DNA from: Salinivirgaceae bacterium
GTDB lineage: Bacteria > Bacteroidota > Bacteroidia > Bacteroidales > SZUA-534
DNA length: 37,495 nucleotides
Direction of reading: 5' to 3'
Assembly (NCBI GenBank): GCA_017551905.1
Contig: JAFZKK010000157.1
Span: forward strand, 1 to 37,495
A model generated the notes under the pieces. The model saw only the letters and a list, made by a program, of their open reading frames with translations, had not been told where the DNA came from and ran no database searches. The position numbers and the translations under genes were made by a program. This document shows positions 1 through 8,421 of the stretch, piece after piece (the stretch's first letter is position 1; each line of letters opens with the position of its first letter).

Positions 1-2910
1 GAGAATTTTGCCGAGATAGGCACCACCAAACTACATTCTGTTCCGGTGGCCGAATACGCCAAAAAGACCGGCGAGGTTGAAAATCCTACAAACATTAAGA
101 TTCAAGCCACTTCCACCACCGGTGACGATGATGCTCTATTTGAGGTGAAAGACAACGACGGCAAGGTTGTTTTTGCTGTATATAAAAATGGTGTGCGCGT
201 CTATGTTGACGAGAATGACTCAAAGGCCGCAAAAAGCGGTTTTGCCGTTGCTGGCAAAAGCGGTAAAGCAGGCACTGAAAACCAATATTTCTCAGTAAAT
301 GCCAGCGGCACAAAGGTTTACATTGACGATGACACCGTAACAACCAACGGCAAGGCTGCCAAAGCCAAATTTGCTGTGGCTGGCAAGAGCGGCAAAGCCA
401 ACGCCAACACCGACTATTTTGCCGTAAACGGCTATGGCACACAGGTTTATGTTGACGATACCGCCAGCGGCAAAGCAGCCAAAGCTAAGTTTGCCGTAGC
501 AGGTAAAAGTGGCAAGGGCGACGGCAATCTGTTGGTTGTGAACGAAGCAGGAACAAAAGTATTTGTTGACGACGGCGACACAAAAGCCGCAAAAGCCAAA
601 TTTGCTGTGGCAGGGCGCTCGGGTAAGGCCGGCGAGAACGCCAACTTCTTTGCCATTGACGACAACGGAACGCAGGTTTTTGTTGACGACACAGCTAGCG
701 GCAAAGCAGCCAAGGCCAAGTTTGCCGTAGCCGGTAAAAGTGGCAAGGGTGACGGTAATCTGTTGGTTGTGAACGAAGCAGGTACTAAAGTCTATGTTGA
801 CGATGATGGCACAAAAGCCGCCAAAGCCAAGTTTGCAGTAGCCGGCAAGAGCGGCAAGGCCGATGATAATCTGTTGGTTGTAAACCAAGCCGGTACCAAG
901 GTTTTTGTTGACGACGACACCGTTACCACTAACGGCAAGGCCGCCAAAGCCAAGTTTGCTGTGGCTGGCAAGAGTGGTGGCAAAGCCAACAATACCAACC
1001 CCAACTATCTGACAATTGACAACGAGAGCACACGTATCTATATTGACGATGCGCCAACCGGCAGTAAGGCTGCCAAAAGCGGATTTGCCGTTGCCGGCAA
1101 AAGCGGCGGCAAGGATGGCTCTGGCGAGCTTTTCAATATCGACCTTACGCAAACAGCCGAAGTAATCAACAATGAGAACCGCGTTTTCTGGTATCCTAAA
1201 AAGAACGCTTTTATGGCTGGAAATTTGATGGTTGCAAGCGCCAACGATGTGGGAGAAAACTCGTTCAACGCTGGTTACCAAAACAAGGCAAAAGGCAAGT
1301 GGTCGCAGGCGTTTGGTTACAAATCGGAAGCAACTGGTCAGACAGCAATAGCCATTGGTAATCAAGCAAAAGCCACGGGCAAAAGTTCATTCTCTTTCGG
1401 TGAGCAGACAACTGCGGCTGGCGAAAGTTCGGTGGCTATAGGCCGTAAAGCTAACACTGTCTTAAAAAATTCCTACGCATTAGGAGATTCGGCACAAGCC
1501 AAAGGTACAGGCAGTTATGCATTTGGAGCTGGTTCAACAGCAAGTGGAACAAGTAGTTATGCTTTTGGCAGTGAAGGCGTTGACTCGTTGAACAACCACT
1601 TGGTTGCACCTTCGGCTACAGGTGATTTTTCCTATGCTTTCGGGCCAAAAGCTAAAACAGTTGGCAAGGCATCTTTTGCTATTGGAAGTGAATCGGATGC
1701 TGAGGGTGATTTTTCCTATGCTTTTGGACCAAATGCAAAAGCAATTGGTAAATCATCATTCTCTATTGGAAGTGAATCGGATGCCGAGGGTGATTATTCC
1801 TATGCTTTCGGGCAAAAAGCGAAAGCAGTTGGCAATTCCTCTTTTGCTATTGGAAGTGAATCGTATGCCGAAGCTGGTAATTCTGTCGCAATGGGTTATA
1901 AATGCGAATCTACAGGTTCTCACTCTTTTAGTGCGGGCATTTATTCAAAGGCTACTGGTCAATCTTCGACAGCAATAGGTTATTCTGCAAAAGCAAAAGA
2001 ATATACTGATATTGCTTTAGGATTTGCGCCAGAGGCCTCTGGTAAACAGTCTATTGCAATAGGAAGTTATGCGCTAGCCTCTGCACAATACTCTACTGCC
2101 ATAGGATATGAAGCAAAAGCTACAAAATTAAATGCTGTAGCCATAGGTCATTATGCTTTTGCAACAGGCGAAAGCGCTCACTCCTTTGGGCAATCAACAG
2201 AAGCTACTGGGTCGTGGTCCACTGCTACGGGAAATTGTACAAAAGCAGATGGAAACGCTTCTATGACTATGGGAATCTATACTACTGCGAAATCAATGTG
2301 TGAGGTTGCCATAGGCCGGTATAATACAGATTATGAATTGGGTACGGCTTGGGGGTATTCGTCTTACCAACCTGGTAGTGTAGTGTGGGTATCAACCGAC
2401 AGATTGTTTGTGATAGGCAACGGAAGCAGCTCTCAATATAAAAACGATGCACTTATTGTTTACAAGAACGGCAATATGACAGTTAATGGCACTATAACAC
2501 ACAGCGGTTTGGTCCAATCGTCTGACATCCGCTTAAAGAAAGATGTTCAACAAATTGACGGAGCATTGGATAAAGTGTTGAAATTAAGAGGTGTAAGTTT
2601 CTATTGGAAGAGTAGGGAGGAAATGGCCGCCGCCAAAGGCGTAGATGTTGGCAATATGAGCTATGGATTCGGTAGCGAAAAGCAAATTGGAGTTATCGCA
2701 CAAGAGATGGAGAAAATTTTGCCAGAATTGGTTGTAACTGATAAAGATGGCTTTAAGGCTGTAAAATATGAGAACCTTACCCCAATCCTTATCGAAGCCG
2801 TGAAAGAGCTGAAAGCCGAGAAAGACGAGCTGCAGACAACAGTGGCCAACCAGCAACAACAGATAGATGAGTTGAAACGGTTGGTTGAGGAACTGATGAA
2901 GAAACAATAA
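1..2910 (+). CDS. Repetitive surface/tail-fibre-like protein with S74 chaperone C-terminus (5' partial)
   Basis: The frame is open from base 1, so the true start lies upstream; a GTG at 46 is internal to the open frame. Residue numbers here count from that GTG. Order of parts: about 8 copies of a 34-38 residue repeat with core KAAKAKFAVAGKSGK followed by a short beta-like stretch ending in VYVDD; then many YadA/Hep_Hag-like head repeats of the type AIGxxAxAxGxxSxAxG (about 405-750); then a Peptidase_S74 domain (about 825-925) and a C-terminal coiled coil. The S74 motif SDIRLK keeps the serine (826) and lysine (831) that in phage endosialidases form the self-cleavage dyad. Known biology: S74 domains drive trimerisation of fibres and then cleave off. 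I infer a trimeric surface or fibre protein; export route and target are not visible because the N-terminus is missing. Confidence 0.85.
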   Translation, partial: ENFAEIGTTKLHSVPVAEYAKKTGEVENPTNIKIQATSTTGDDDALFEVKDNDGKVVFAVYKNGVRVYVDENDSKAAKSGFAVAGKSGKAGTENQYFSVNASGTKVYIDDDTVTTNGKAAKAKFAVAGKSGKANANTDYFAVNGYGTQVYVDDTASGKAAKAKFAVAGKSGKGDGNLLVVNEAGTKVFVDDGDTKAAKAKFAVAGRSGKAGENANFFAIDDNGTQVFVDDTASGKAAKAKFAVAGKSGKGDGNLLVVNEAGTKVYVDDDGTKAAKAKFAVAGKSGKADDNLLVVNQAGTKVFVDDDTVTTNGKAAKAKFAVAGKSGGKANNTNPNYLTIDNESTRIYIDDAPTGSKAAKSGFAVAGKSGGKDGSGELFNIDLTQTAEVINNENRVFWYPKKNAFMAGNLMVASANDVGENSFNAGYQNKAKGKWSQAFGYKSEATGQTAIAIGNQAKATGKSSFSFGEQTTAAGESSVAIGRKANTVLKNSYALGDSAQAKGTGSYAFGAGSTASGTSSYAFGSEGVDSLNNHLVAPSATGDFSYAFGPKAKTVGKASFAIGSESDAEGDFSYAFGPNAKAIGKSSFSIGSESDAEGDYSYAFGQKAKAVGNSSFAIGSESYAEAGNSVAMGYKCESTGSHSFSAGIYSKATGQSSTAIGYSAKAKEYTDIALGFAPEASGKQSIAIGSYALASAQYSTAIGYEAKATKLNAVAIGHYAFATGESAHSFGQSTEATGSWSTATGNCTKADGNASMTMGIYTTAKSMCEVAIGRYNTDYELGTAWGYSSYQPGSVVWVSTDRLFVIGNGSSSQYKNDALIVYKNGNMTVNGTITHSGLVQSSDIRLKKDVQQIDGALDKVLKLRGVSFYWKSREEMAAAKGVDVGNMSYGFGSEKQIGVIAQEMEKILPELVVTDKDGFKAVKYENLTPILIEAVKELKAEKDELQTTVANQQQQIDELKRLVEELMKKQ
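222..1113 (+). repeat. In-frame tandem repeats, FAVAGKSGK type (about 8 copies)
   Basis: Eight degenerate units of roughly 100-115 bp share the core KAAKAKFAVAGKSGK. Units differ mainly in the linker that follows, but the units near 475-580 and 710-815 are almost identical, which suggests recent unit duplication or gene conversion. Confidence 0.85.
1621..1872 (+). repeat. Three 84-bp in-frame repeats in the YadA-like head region
   Basis: The start of the unit (ggtgat followed by a SYAFG coding stretch) recurs at 1621, 1705 and 1789, exactly 84 bp (28 residues) apart, with few differences. It is a local expansion of the YadA-like head repeats. Confidence 0.85.
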
Positions 2911-2955
2911 TGCACGTGGAGACGCTGCTTGCGTCCGGCAAATAATGGCAAAAGG

Positions 2956-2986
2956 CCGGGAATCGAATGATTTCCGGTTTTTTTTT
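2956..2986 (+). terminator. Rho-independent terminator
   Basis: A 9-bp stem (ccgggaatc against gatttccgg, one G-T pair) with a 4-base loop is followed by nine T residues. It closes the fibre gene. Confidence 0.85.
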
Positions 2987-3055
2987 ATGGTTGTTGTTGC
3001 AACGCAGTGTCACGTCCGTAATACTTCTAATTGACCTCCCACGTCATCTTTTTTG

Positions 3056-3086
3056 TTTCCATTTTCAATTATTAATTTTACCTTCG
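3056..3086 (+). promoter_or_regulatory. Possible Bacteroidota promoter for the DUF349 gene
   Basis: TACCTTCG (3079-3086) resembles the -7 box TAnnTTTG, and TTTC (3056-3059) lies 19 bp upstream where TTTG is expected. Both boxes deviate from consensus by one base, so this is tentative. Confidence 0.35.
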
Positions 3087-3144
3087 TGTTTTGTGTTACT
3101 AATTTGTGCTGAGGCACGTGCTAAACATCAAAAATCGTTTTTAG

Positions 3145-5034
3145 ATGGAACAAGAAAACTTGAATGAGAAACACTTACCTGAGGAAGGTGCTCTTAACAA
3201 CAGCGAGATGAGTCCGGAGGCATCGGCTATCGAAACCGACGGCGCCAATGTGGAAATGGTTGAAAATGAGGCTAAAGCCGAATCGCAAGGTAATGAAGCC
3301 GCACAGCCTGTTGCCGACGAATATGTAAAATGCAGTCGCGCCGAGCTTATTTCGAAACTTAACCAACTGATTAACAACAATCCGGTCGAGACCATTGTCA
3401 ATGCGGTTGAGGAGATAAAATCGCTCTTCTACAAGAAATACCGCGCCGACTATCAGGCTGCCCGCGAGAGCTTTATGTCGCAGGAAGGCGCCGAAGCCGA
3501 GAACTTTAAGTTCGCCGACGAGAATCAGGAGGAGACATTCAAGGAACTCTACGCCCAGTATAAACAGAAAAAAGCGGTTTACAACCAGCAGGTGGAAGCC
3601 GAGCGCGAGGCCAACCTCAAAGCACGGCTCGAGATTATCGAGGAGATAAAAGGCCTGGTGAACAGCGACGCCCCAATAGGCAAGATTTTCCAGGATTTCC
3701 ACGGTTTGCAGAGCCGTTGGCGCGAGTCGGGCGAGGTGTCGCCTACCGAGTCGAAAAACGTGTGGACGGCCTACAACTACGCCGTTGAGCAGTTCTACGA
3801 GTATGCCAAGATAAACAAAGAGCTCCGCGACCTTGACCTGAAAGAGAATCTGAAAGCCAAAACCGAACTCTGCGAGAAAGCCGAGGAGCTTATCCTCGAG
3901 AAATCGGTGGTGAAAGCCTTCCGCGACCTGCAGGTGCTGCACGACAAATGGCGCGAGGTGGGACCGGTGCCCAACGAGCAGAAAGAGGAGATTTGGGAGC
4001 GCTTCAAAGCCGCAACATCTATCATCAACAAGAAACATCAGGAATATTTCGAAGGTCAGAAAGACCAGCAGATAAAGAACTTGGAGCAGAAGACAACACT
4101 CTGCGAGCGTCTGGAGGAGATAATAAACAGCGAGATAACCAAGCCAAAAGAATGGGAGGAGAAATCGAACGACGTGCTGAAGATTCAGGAGCTGTGGCGC
4201 ACCATCGGCTATGCTCCCAAAAAGGATAACAGCAAAATCTACCAGCGCTTCAAAAACGACTGCGACCTGTTCTTTGCCAAGAAACGCGATTTCTACAAAG
4301 ACATAAAAGCCGAGCAGAAAGACAACACACAGCGCAAACTGGAGCTATGCGAGAAGGCCGAACAGTTGAAAACCAGCACCGACTGGAAGAAAGCCACCGA
4401 CGAGTTCATCGCCATGCAGCAGCAGTGGAAAGAGATTGGACAGACGTCGCGCAAGCAGTCGGAGCAGCTGTGGAAGCGTTTCCGCGAGGCGTGCGACTTC
4501 TTCTTCAAGGCCAAGAGCGCTCACTTCTCGTCGATTGACGGCGACCAGAACCAGAATCTGCAACTCAAGCAGGCGCTGATTGAGAAAGTCAAGAACTTCG
4601 AAAAGAGCGATGACAACAAGGATAACCTTCGCCGCCTGACCGAGATACAGAAAGAGTGGGCGCAGATAGGCCACGTGCCATTGAGCCAGAAAGACTCAAT
4701 CCAGAAAGAGTTCCGCGACGCCATCAACGCGCAGTTCTCAGCCATGAAGATTGAGGCCAGCGAGCGCGAGAAAGCCAACTTCAAAAACAAGATTGACTCG
4801 TGGTCGGGCTCACAGGGCAAAAAAGGCAAAATCTACTCGGAGCGCAGCAAGATAGCGCAACAGATACGCGAGCTCGAAAACGAGATAACACTCTACGAGA
4901 ACAACATGGGATTCTTCGCAAAATCGGCCAATTCCGAGTCGCTTATCAAAGACATCAACCGCAAGATTGACAAAGCCAAAGAGCGTCTGGCCGACATGTA
5001 CGAGAAAATGAGAATGCTCGATGACATCGACTGA
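3145..5034 (+). CDS. DUF349 repeat coiled-coil protein
   Basis: 629 residues. After an acidic, low-complexity N-terminus (about 1-60), five DUF349-type repeats of about 70 residues follow, each with the signature W-[KR]-x-[IVS]-G, then a proline/serine-rich turn and an rF..a...F helix; examples are KWREVGPVP and EWAQIGHVP. The C-terminus is helical (charged coiled coil). The protein is strongly charged, has no signal peptide or membrane segment and so should be cytoplasmic. DUF349 proteins are widespread in Bacteroidota but I know of no established biochemical role. It is preceded by a terminator and followed after 43 bp by rubrerythrin in the same direction. Confidence 0.88.
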   Translation: MEQENLNEKHLPEEGALNNSEMSPEASAIETDGANVEMVENEAKAESQGNEAAQPVADEYVKCSRAELISKLNQLINNNPVETIVNAVEEIKSLFYKKYRADYQAARESFMSQEGAEAENFKFADENQEETFKELYAQYKQKKAVYNQQVEAEREANLKARLEIIEEIKGLVNSDAPIGKIFQDFHGLQSRWRESGEVSPTESKNVWTAYNYAVEQFYEYAKINKELRDLDLKENLKAKTELCEKAEELILEKSVVKAFRDLQVLHDKWREVGPVPNEQKEEIWERFKAATSIINKKHQEYFEGQKDQQIKNLEQKTTLCERLEEIINSEITKPKEWEEKSNDVLKIQELWRTIGYAPKKDNSKIYQRFKNDCDLFFAKKRDFYKDIKAEQKDNTQRKLELCEKAEQLKTSTDWKKATDEFIAMQQQWKEIGQTSRKQSEQLWKRFREACDFFFKAKSAHFSSIDGDQNQNLQLKQALIEKVKNFEKSDDNKDNLRRLTEIQKEWAQIGHVPLSQKDSIQKEFRDAINAQFSAMKIEASEREKANFKNKIDSWSGSQGKKGKIYSERSKIAQQIRELENEITLYENNMGFFAKSANSESLIKDINRKIDKAKERLADMYEKMRMLDDID

Positions 5035-5077
5035 CGCGGCATAATCAGGAAAAATTGTCATTTTAAACTTTACTACT

Positions 5078-5617
5078 ATGAATCTGAAAGGAACAAAGAC
5101 CGAGGCCAATCTTCAGGCCGCTTTTGCCGGCGAGTCGCAGGCACGCAACAAATACACTTATTACGCATCGAAGGCCAAGAAGGACGGCTACGTGCAGATT
5201 GCCAACATTTTTGAGGAGACGGCGGCCAACGAGAAGGAACACGCCAAAATCTGGTTCAAATTGCTGCACGACGGTGCCATTCCAAGCACCATCGACAACC
5301 TGAAAGACGCTGCCGACGGCGAGAACTACGAGTGGACTGATATGTACGCCAAGTTTGCCGCCGACGCCCGCGCCGAGGGTTTCAACGATATTGCTAAACT
5401 TTTTGAGGAAGTTGGAAAGATAGAGAAAGAGCACGAGGAGCGCTACCGCAAATTGTTGGCCAACATCGAGGGCGGATTGGTCTTCTCGAAAGACAACGAC
5501 ACCATCTGGCAATGCTCGAACTGCGGTCACATTGTGGTTGGCAAAAAAGCACCCGACGTTTGCCCCGTTTGCGACCATCCGCAGGCATTCTTCCAGGTTA
5601 AGGCGGAGAATTATTAA
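5078..5617 (+). CDS. rbr: Rubrerythrin
   Basis: 179 residues, typical length. The N-terminal four-helix ferritin-like domain carries the diiron ligands in [10 protein letters not shown] (E18), [11 protein letters not shown] (ExxH) and [13 protein letters not shown] (ExxH). The C-terminal rubredoxin domain has the Fe(Cys)4 pairs CSNC and CPVC (about 147-166). Known role: reduction of hydrogen peroxide in anaerobes with electrons passed through the rubredoxin centre. It lies 43 bp after the DUF349 gene and just before a second, domain-swapped rubrerythrin, so the pair probably forms an oxidative-stress locus. Confidence 0.97.
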   Translation: MNLKGTKTEANLQAAFAGESQARNKYTYYASKAKKDGYVQIANIFEETAANEKEHAKIWFKLLHDGAIPSTIDNLKDAADGENYEWTDMYAKFAADARAEGFNDIAKLFEEVGKIEKEHEERYRKLLANIEGGLVFSKDNDTIWQCSNCGHIVVGKKAPDVCPVCDHPQAFFQVKAENY

Positions 5618-5621
5618 TTAT

Positions 5622-5692
5622 GGTGTTAGGGGTTCGGTGTTAGGTATTGGTATTTTTCGGAAACCAACACCCAACACCAAAAACCCAATGCC
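5622..5692. repeat. Imperfect palindrome between the two rubrerythrin genes
   Basis: The left half (ggtgttaggtattgg, 5636-5650) pairs with ccaacacccaacacc (5664-5678) around a 13-base loop; pairing extends outwards to about 5622 and 5692 with mismatches. The TTAGGTGTT-like short-period composition is typical of junk-like intergenic repeats. No T-run follows, so it is not a classical terminator on the plus strand. Confidence 0.6.
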
Positions 5693-5726
5693 AATCATTC
5701 TATAATCATTTAAAAATCATCAGATT

Positions 5727-6281
5727 ATGAAAAAGAAATTTGTTTGTCCGATATGCGGATTTGTGTATGAAGGCGAAGAGGCACCTGAGCGTTGCCCACA
5801 GTGTAAACAGCTTGTTGCCGGCAAATGGAAAGAGCTTGCTGCCGACGCCGATTTGAATTTTGTTACCGAGCACGTTTTGGGCGTTGCCAAAGACACCGAC
5901 GACCAGATGAAGAAAGACCTGAACGCACACTTTATGGGCGAGGCCACCGAGGTTGGTATGTACCTGGCAATGAGCCGCCAAGCCGACCGCGAGGGCTACC
6001 CCGAGATTGCCGAGGCTTTCAAACGCTACGCCTTTGAGGAGGCCGAGCACTGCGCTAAATTTGCCGAGTTGCTGGGCGAGGTTGTCTGGGACACCAAAAC
6101 CAATCTTGAAAAACGTATGCACGCCGAGGCTGGCGCCTGCGAGGACAAGATGCGCATTGCCAAACGCGCCAAAGAGCTTAACCTCGATGCCATCCACGAC
6201 ACAGTTCACGAGATGGCTAAAGACGAGGCCCGCCACGGACAAGGCTTTGCCGGACTGTTCAAACGCTATTTTGGAAAATAG
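5727..6281 (+). CDS. Reverse rubrerythrin (N-terminal rubredoxin, ferritin-like C-terminus)
   Basis: 184 residues. The domain order is inverted relative to the preceding gene: rubredoxin with CPIC and CPQC (residues about 5-26) comes first, then a ferritin-like domain with diiron motifs [19 protein letters not shown] (ExxH) and KDEARHGQ (ExxH). Reverse rubrerythrins are known as hydrogen peroxide (and oxygen) reductases in anaerobes such as clostridia; the electron donor here is unknown. The start ATG at 5727 places the first Cys four residues in, as is usual for the family. A strong terminator follows 20 bp downstream. Confidence 0.93.
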   Translation: MKKKFVCPICGFVYEGEEAPERCPQCKQLVAGKWKELAADADLNFVTEHVLGVAKDTDDQMKKDLNAHFMGEATEVGMYLAMSRQADREGYPEIAEAFKRYAFEEAEHCAKFAELLGEVVWDTKTNLEKRMHAEAGACEDKMRIAKRAKELNLDAIHDTVHEMAKDEARHGQGFAGLFKRYFGK

Positions 6282-6302
6282 TAAATAGTATTACTTGATA
6301 AC

Positions 6303-6333
6303 AAAAAAGGAAGCCGAGAGGCTTCCTTTTTTT
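6303..6333 (+). terminator. Rho-independent terminator after reverse rubrerythrin
   Basis: Stem aaggaagcc / ggcttcctt with loop GAGA, followed by a T7 tract. The A-run on the other side makes it potentially bidirectional. Confidence 0.9.
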
Positions 6334-6349
6334 GTTGATGCCATGCTGA

Positions 6350-6442
6350 CTATTGTTCTCCCAATTCTTTCTCGGTGAAATCGTCGGGCAGAATGATAAC
6401 CGTAATGCAGTTGTATGAAGTGGTGGCGGTTGCAAGTATTTT
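6350..6442 (-). pseudogene. Remnant of an M16 peptidase C-terminus
   Basis: Reading on the minus strand, 30 codons without a start end in YNCITVIILPDDFTEKEL-GEQ and a TAG stop (6350-6352). The intact M16 gene at 8422 ends in NNCITVIILPDDFTEKEL-HEK. At DNA level 6363-6414 matches 8435-8486 at 51 of 52 bases. Upstream of residue -22 the similarity stops and a TAA interrupts the frame (6443-6445). It is a decayed copy of the M16 end, either from a lost paralogue or a partial duplication. Confidence 0.8.
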
Positions 6443-6495
6443 TTATTGCGTTTTTCATCAAAAAACAGAGATTATTGTTCCCATCTATTTTTTTT

Positions 6496-6539
6496 CACAA
6501 AAAAAAAGGTTCAGCTTTCGGCAAAGATTCTAAACTATC
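6496..6539. repeat. Direct repeat C, left copy
   Basis: cac-(A-run)-ggttca ... ttctaaactatc. The last 32 bases match the right copy (8288-8332) at 27 positions, same orientation; weaker similarity extends about 20 bases upstream. Confidence 0.7.
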
Positions 6540-6572
6540 TCACAAGCTTTTTGTGGGGGAAGAAATTCCAAT

Positions 6573-6611
6573 ATTGAGGAAATCTGCTTAAAAAAGTGAG
6601 ATTTCCTCAAT
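6573..6611. repeat. 39-nt hairpin repeat H, left copy
   Basis: Perfect 13-bp arms attgaggaaatct (6573-6585) and agatttcctcaat (6599-6611) enclose a 13-nt loop. The flanks extend the pairing imperfectly to about 6564-6620. A near-identical copy lies at 8150-8188; the two differ only at two loop bases. It sits 55 bp beyond the 3' end of the ATPase gene. No T-run follows on either strand. Confidence 0.9.
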
Positions 6612-6666
6612 GTCGAAATTGTGTAAAACTTCGTAATTAACGCATTATTAGATATATATGTAATGT

Positions 6667-8103
6667 TTAATATGCGGCGTTTCCGAACAAATCATCCATT
6701 GTAACTTGTGAAGATATATCATCGGAATAGCCGCCTCGGGCAAGGCCGTAGGTGGTAATCATAGTTGTCTGAACGGCTTTTCGTGTCTTGCTCTCGCGGA
6801 CAAAAACGGCTCGACGGTGGCGCAGTTTTTGGTCTTCGTCCTTGTCAATCACGTAGATATCGCTGGCGTATTTCATCTCGCAGAGGTTGATAACATCATC
6901 GTTGCGGTCGATTAGAAGGTCTATTTGGATACCGTTTGGGTCATCGCTGTCGGCTTTCGGCTTAAAAACCCACGAGTGAGCGGCGCTGATAACCGCCGAA
7001 AAGCCAAGTGCAGCCTTTATTTGAGGCAAATGTTGAAGGCAAACTCGTTCGAAAGCAAGTCCCGCCCAGGCATTGTGAACGGAAGTGTTGAGATTGGCGC
7101 TCCAGAAGTGCGAGTTTGCGCCATTGTTTTCCCGAACAAACTTGTAGTAGAACAGCGTGAAATTGTCCATCAGTTGATAAACAGCGTCTTTGCTGGTCTT
7201 GCCTATGCAGGTGTATTTTCTGATAAACCCGCACTGCTCAAGTTCCTTCATAGCCTTACCGAAGGTGGCATTGTCGTTGAGAAGGGTGCTGCGAAGAATG
7301 TCGTTGCGCGTCAGTCCAGATTTCTTCTGCGACAGGGCTTCGATAATGGCAATATGCGGTTGGGGATTGCGGAAAAGCGAAGCATAGAGCGCATCGAACT
7401 CCCGCACCATCTCGCCGTTAGGGGCGAAAAACATACGGTCGAAATTCTGCGAGAGGCTTTTCCCTTTTTGCAGAAAACTCCAATAGTACGGAATGCCGCC
7501 TAATGCCATATAAGCCTCAAGCACCTGCCGACGCGTAAAGCCCAGATTACGGTTGGCGCAGTATTGCTCACACTCACCAAGTGTAAAAGGCCGAAGATAA
7601 ATCTGTCGGGTCAGACGGTTGTGCAGACCGCCATAGTTCATTATTATCTTGTTGATAATCCACGAAGTAGCGCTACCGCAGACAATCAAGATAATGTCTT
7701 TCCGAGCCGAAGCCCATCCGTTCCAAAAATGGTCGAGCGCACGAATGAAGTTTGAGTTCGGCGTGTCCATCCACGGCAGTTCGTCAATAAAAACAACTTT
7801 TTTCTGTTCTTTCGATTTCTCCAACAAATTGGCTAACAGGTGAAAGGCCTCGTGCCAATTGTTCGGTTCGGGGCATTTGCGCAACTTTGCCGACACAAGC
7901 GATTGCCGAAATTCAGCCAACTGCTCTTTGAGCGTCGCATCCAGAATTCCCGTGTGCTGAAAGGCAATGCGTCCGCTGAATGTTTCGCGCACAAGAAACG
8001 TCTTGCCCACACGCCTGCGGCCGTACACCGCCACAAATTCCGACTGGTCCGATTCCAGCAAATCAAGCAACTGTTGCCGTTCATCTGTTCTTCCTATTAG
8101 CAT
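6667..8103 (-). CDS. Archaeal-type (ATPase_2) P-loop ATPase with C-terminal PD-(D/E)XK nuclease-like (DUF234) domain
   Basis: 478 residues from ATG 8103 (MLIGRTDER). The frame stays open to 8208, but that extension merely translates the hairpin repeat, so I chose the later start. Walker A GRRRVGKT (29-36), Walker B VVFIDE (103-108) and a sensor-like ILIVCGSATS follow the ATPase_2 pattern. A winged-helix-like middle region (GLTRNDILRSTLL and following) leads to a nuclease-like motif with D395, E409 and K411 (QIDLLIDR then CEMKY). Families like this are multicopy in archaea and Bacteroidota and belong to the STAND-related NTPases; their function is unclear, and mobility or defence have been suggested. 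It has no co-directional partner and is bracketed by repeats. A TATCTTTA box (minus strand, near 8125) could be its -7 element. Confidence 0.85.
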   Translation of the reverse strand: MLIGRTDERQQLLDLLESDQSEFVAVYGRRRVGKTFLVRETFSGRIAFQHTGILDATLKEQLAEFRQSLVSAKLRKCPEPNNWHEAFHLLANLLEKSKEQKKVVFIDELPWMDTPNSNFIRALDHFWNGWASARKDIILIVCGSATSWIINKIIMNYGGLHNRLTRQIYLRPFTLGECEQYCANRNLGFTRRQVLEAYMALGGIPYYWSFLQKGKSLSQNFDRMFFAPNGEMVREFDALYASLFRNPQPHIAIIEALSQKKSGLTRNDILRSTLLNDNATFGKAMKELEQCGFIRKYTCIGKTSKDAVYQLMDNFTLFYYKFVRENNGANSHFWSANLNTSVHNAWAGLAFERVCLQHLPQIKAALGFSAVISAAHSWVFKPKADSDDPNGIQIDLLIDRNDDVINLCEMKYASDIYVIDKDEDQKLRHRRAVFVRESKTRKAVQTTMITTYGLARGGYSDDISSQVTMDDLFGNAAY

Positions 8104-8149
8104 AACTTGTTGATTTAACGCGATAAAGATATAAAAATTAAAATTCAAT

Positions 8150-8188
8150 ATTGAGGAAATCTGCCTAAAAAAGTAAGATTTCCTCAAT
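8150..8188. repeat. 39-nt hairpin repeat H, right copy
   Basis: Same 13-bp arms (8150-8162 and 8176-8188) and a 13-nt loop differing from the left copy at two positions, in the same orientation. It lies 46 bp upstream of the ATPase start, overlapping the likely promoter zone. Confidence 0.9.
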
Positions 8189-8287
8189 ATCGAAAAAATG
8201 CCAATCACTTGTATTATTCACAGTTTCAATCTTTTAAAGAATTGGAATGTGGTAAAATCGGTGTGTGTGTAATAATTGAGCCTTTTC

Positions 8288-8332
8288 CACAAAAAAAGAA
8301 GGTTCAACTTTTGCCAAAATTTCTAAACTATC
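8288..8332. repeat. Direct repeat C, right copy
   Basis: Matches 6496-6539 in the same orientation. Here it lies outside hairpin H, as on the left, so the order M16 end, C, H, ATPase, H, C, M16 end is a nested mirror order while each element is directly repeated. Confidence 0.7.
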
Positions 8333-8362
8333 AAAATGGGGAATCGAGAAACATACCCCCAC

Positions 8363-8399
8363 AAAAAAAACGCCGCTGCAAACAAGCTTGCAACGGCGC
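8363..8399 (-). terminator. Rho-independent terminator of the M16 gene
   Basis: On the minus strand an 11-bp GC-rich stem (cgccgttgcaa against ttgcagcggcg, one mismatch) is followed by eight T residues, 23 bases after the M16 stop. Confidence 0.85.
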
Positions 8400-8421
8400 T
8401 TTTATCAATATCGGACCCCGA

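Noticed and set aside
292..1365. Long antisense open frame across the FAVAGKSGK repeats
   Set aside because: It mirrors the repetitive coding frame on the plus strand, and its protein has no recognisable domain.
2911..3144. Small coding gene or RNA in this gap
   Set aside because: Apart from the terminator and a weak promoter, I see no conserved frame, tRNA-like fold or riboswitch.
6282..6666. Insertion sequence in the gap between reverse rubrerythrin and the ATPase
   Set aside because: No transposase-like frame or terminal inverted repeats; only the M16 remnant, repeat C and hairpin H are seen.
8104..8208. Upstream extension of the ATPase (start at 8208)
   Set aside because: The added residues are a translation of hairpin H; homologous proteins begin with LIGRTDER-like sequence.
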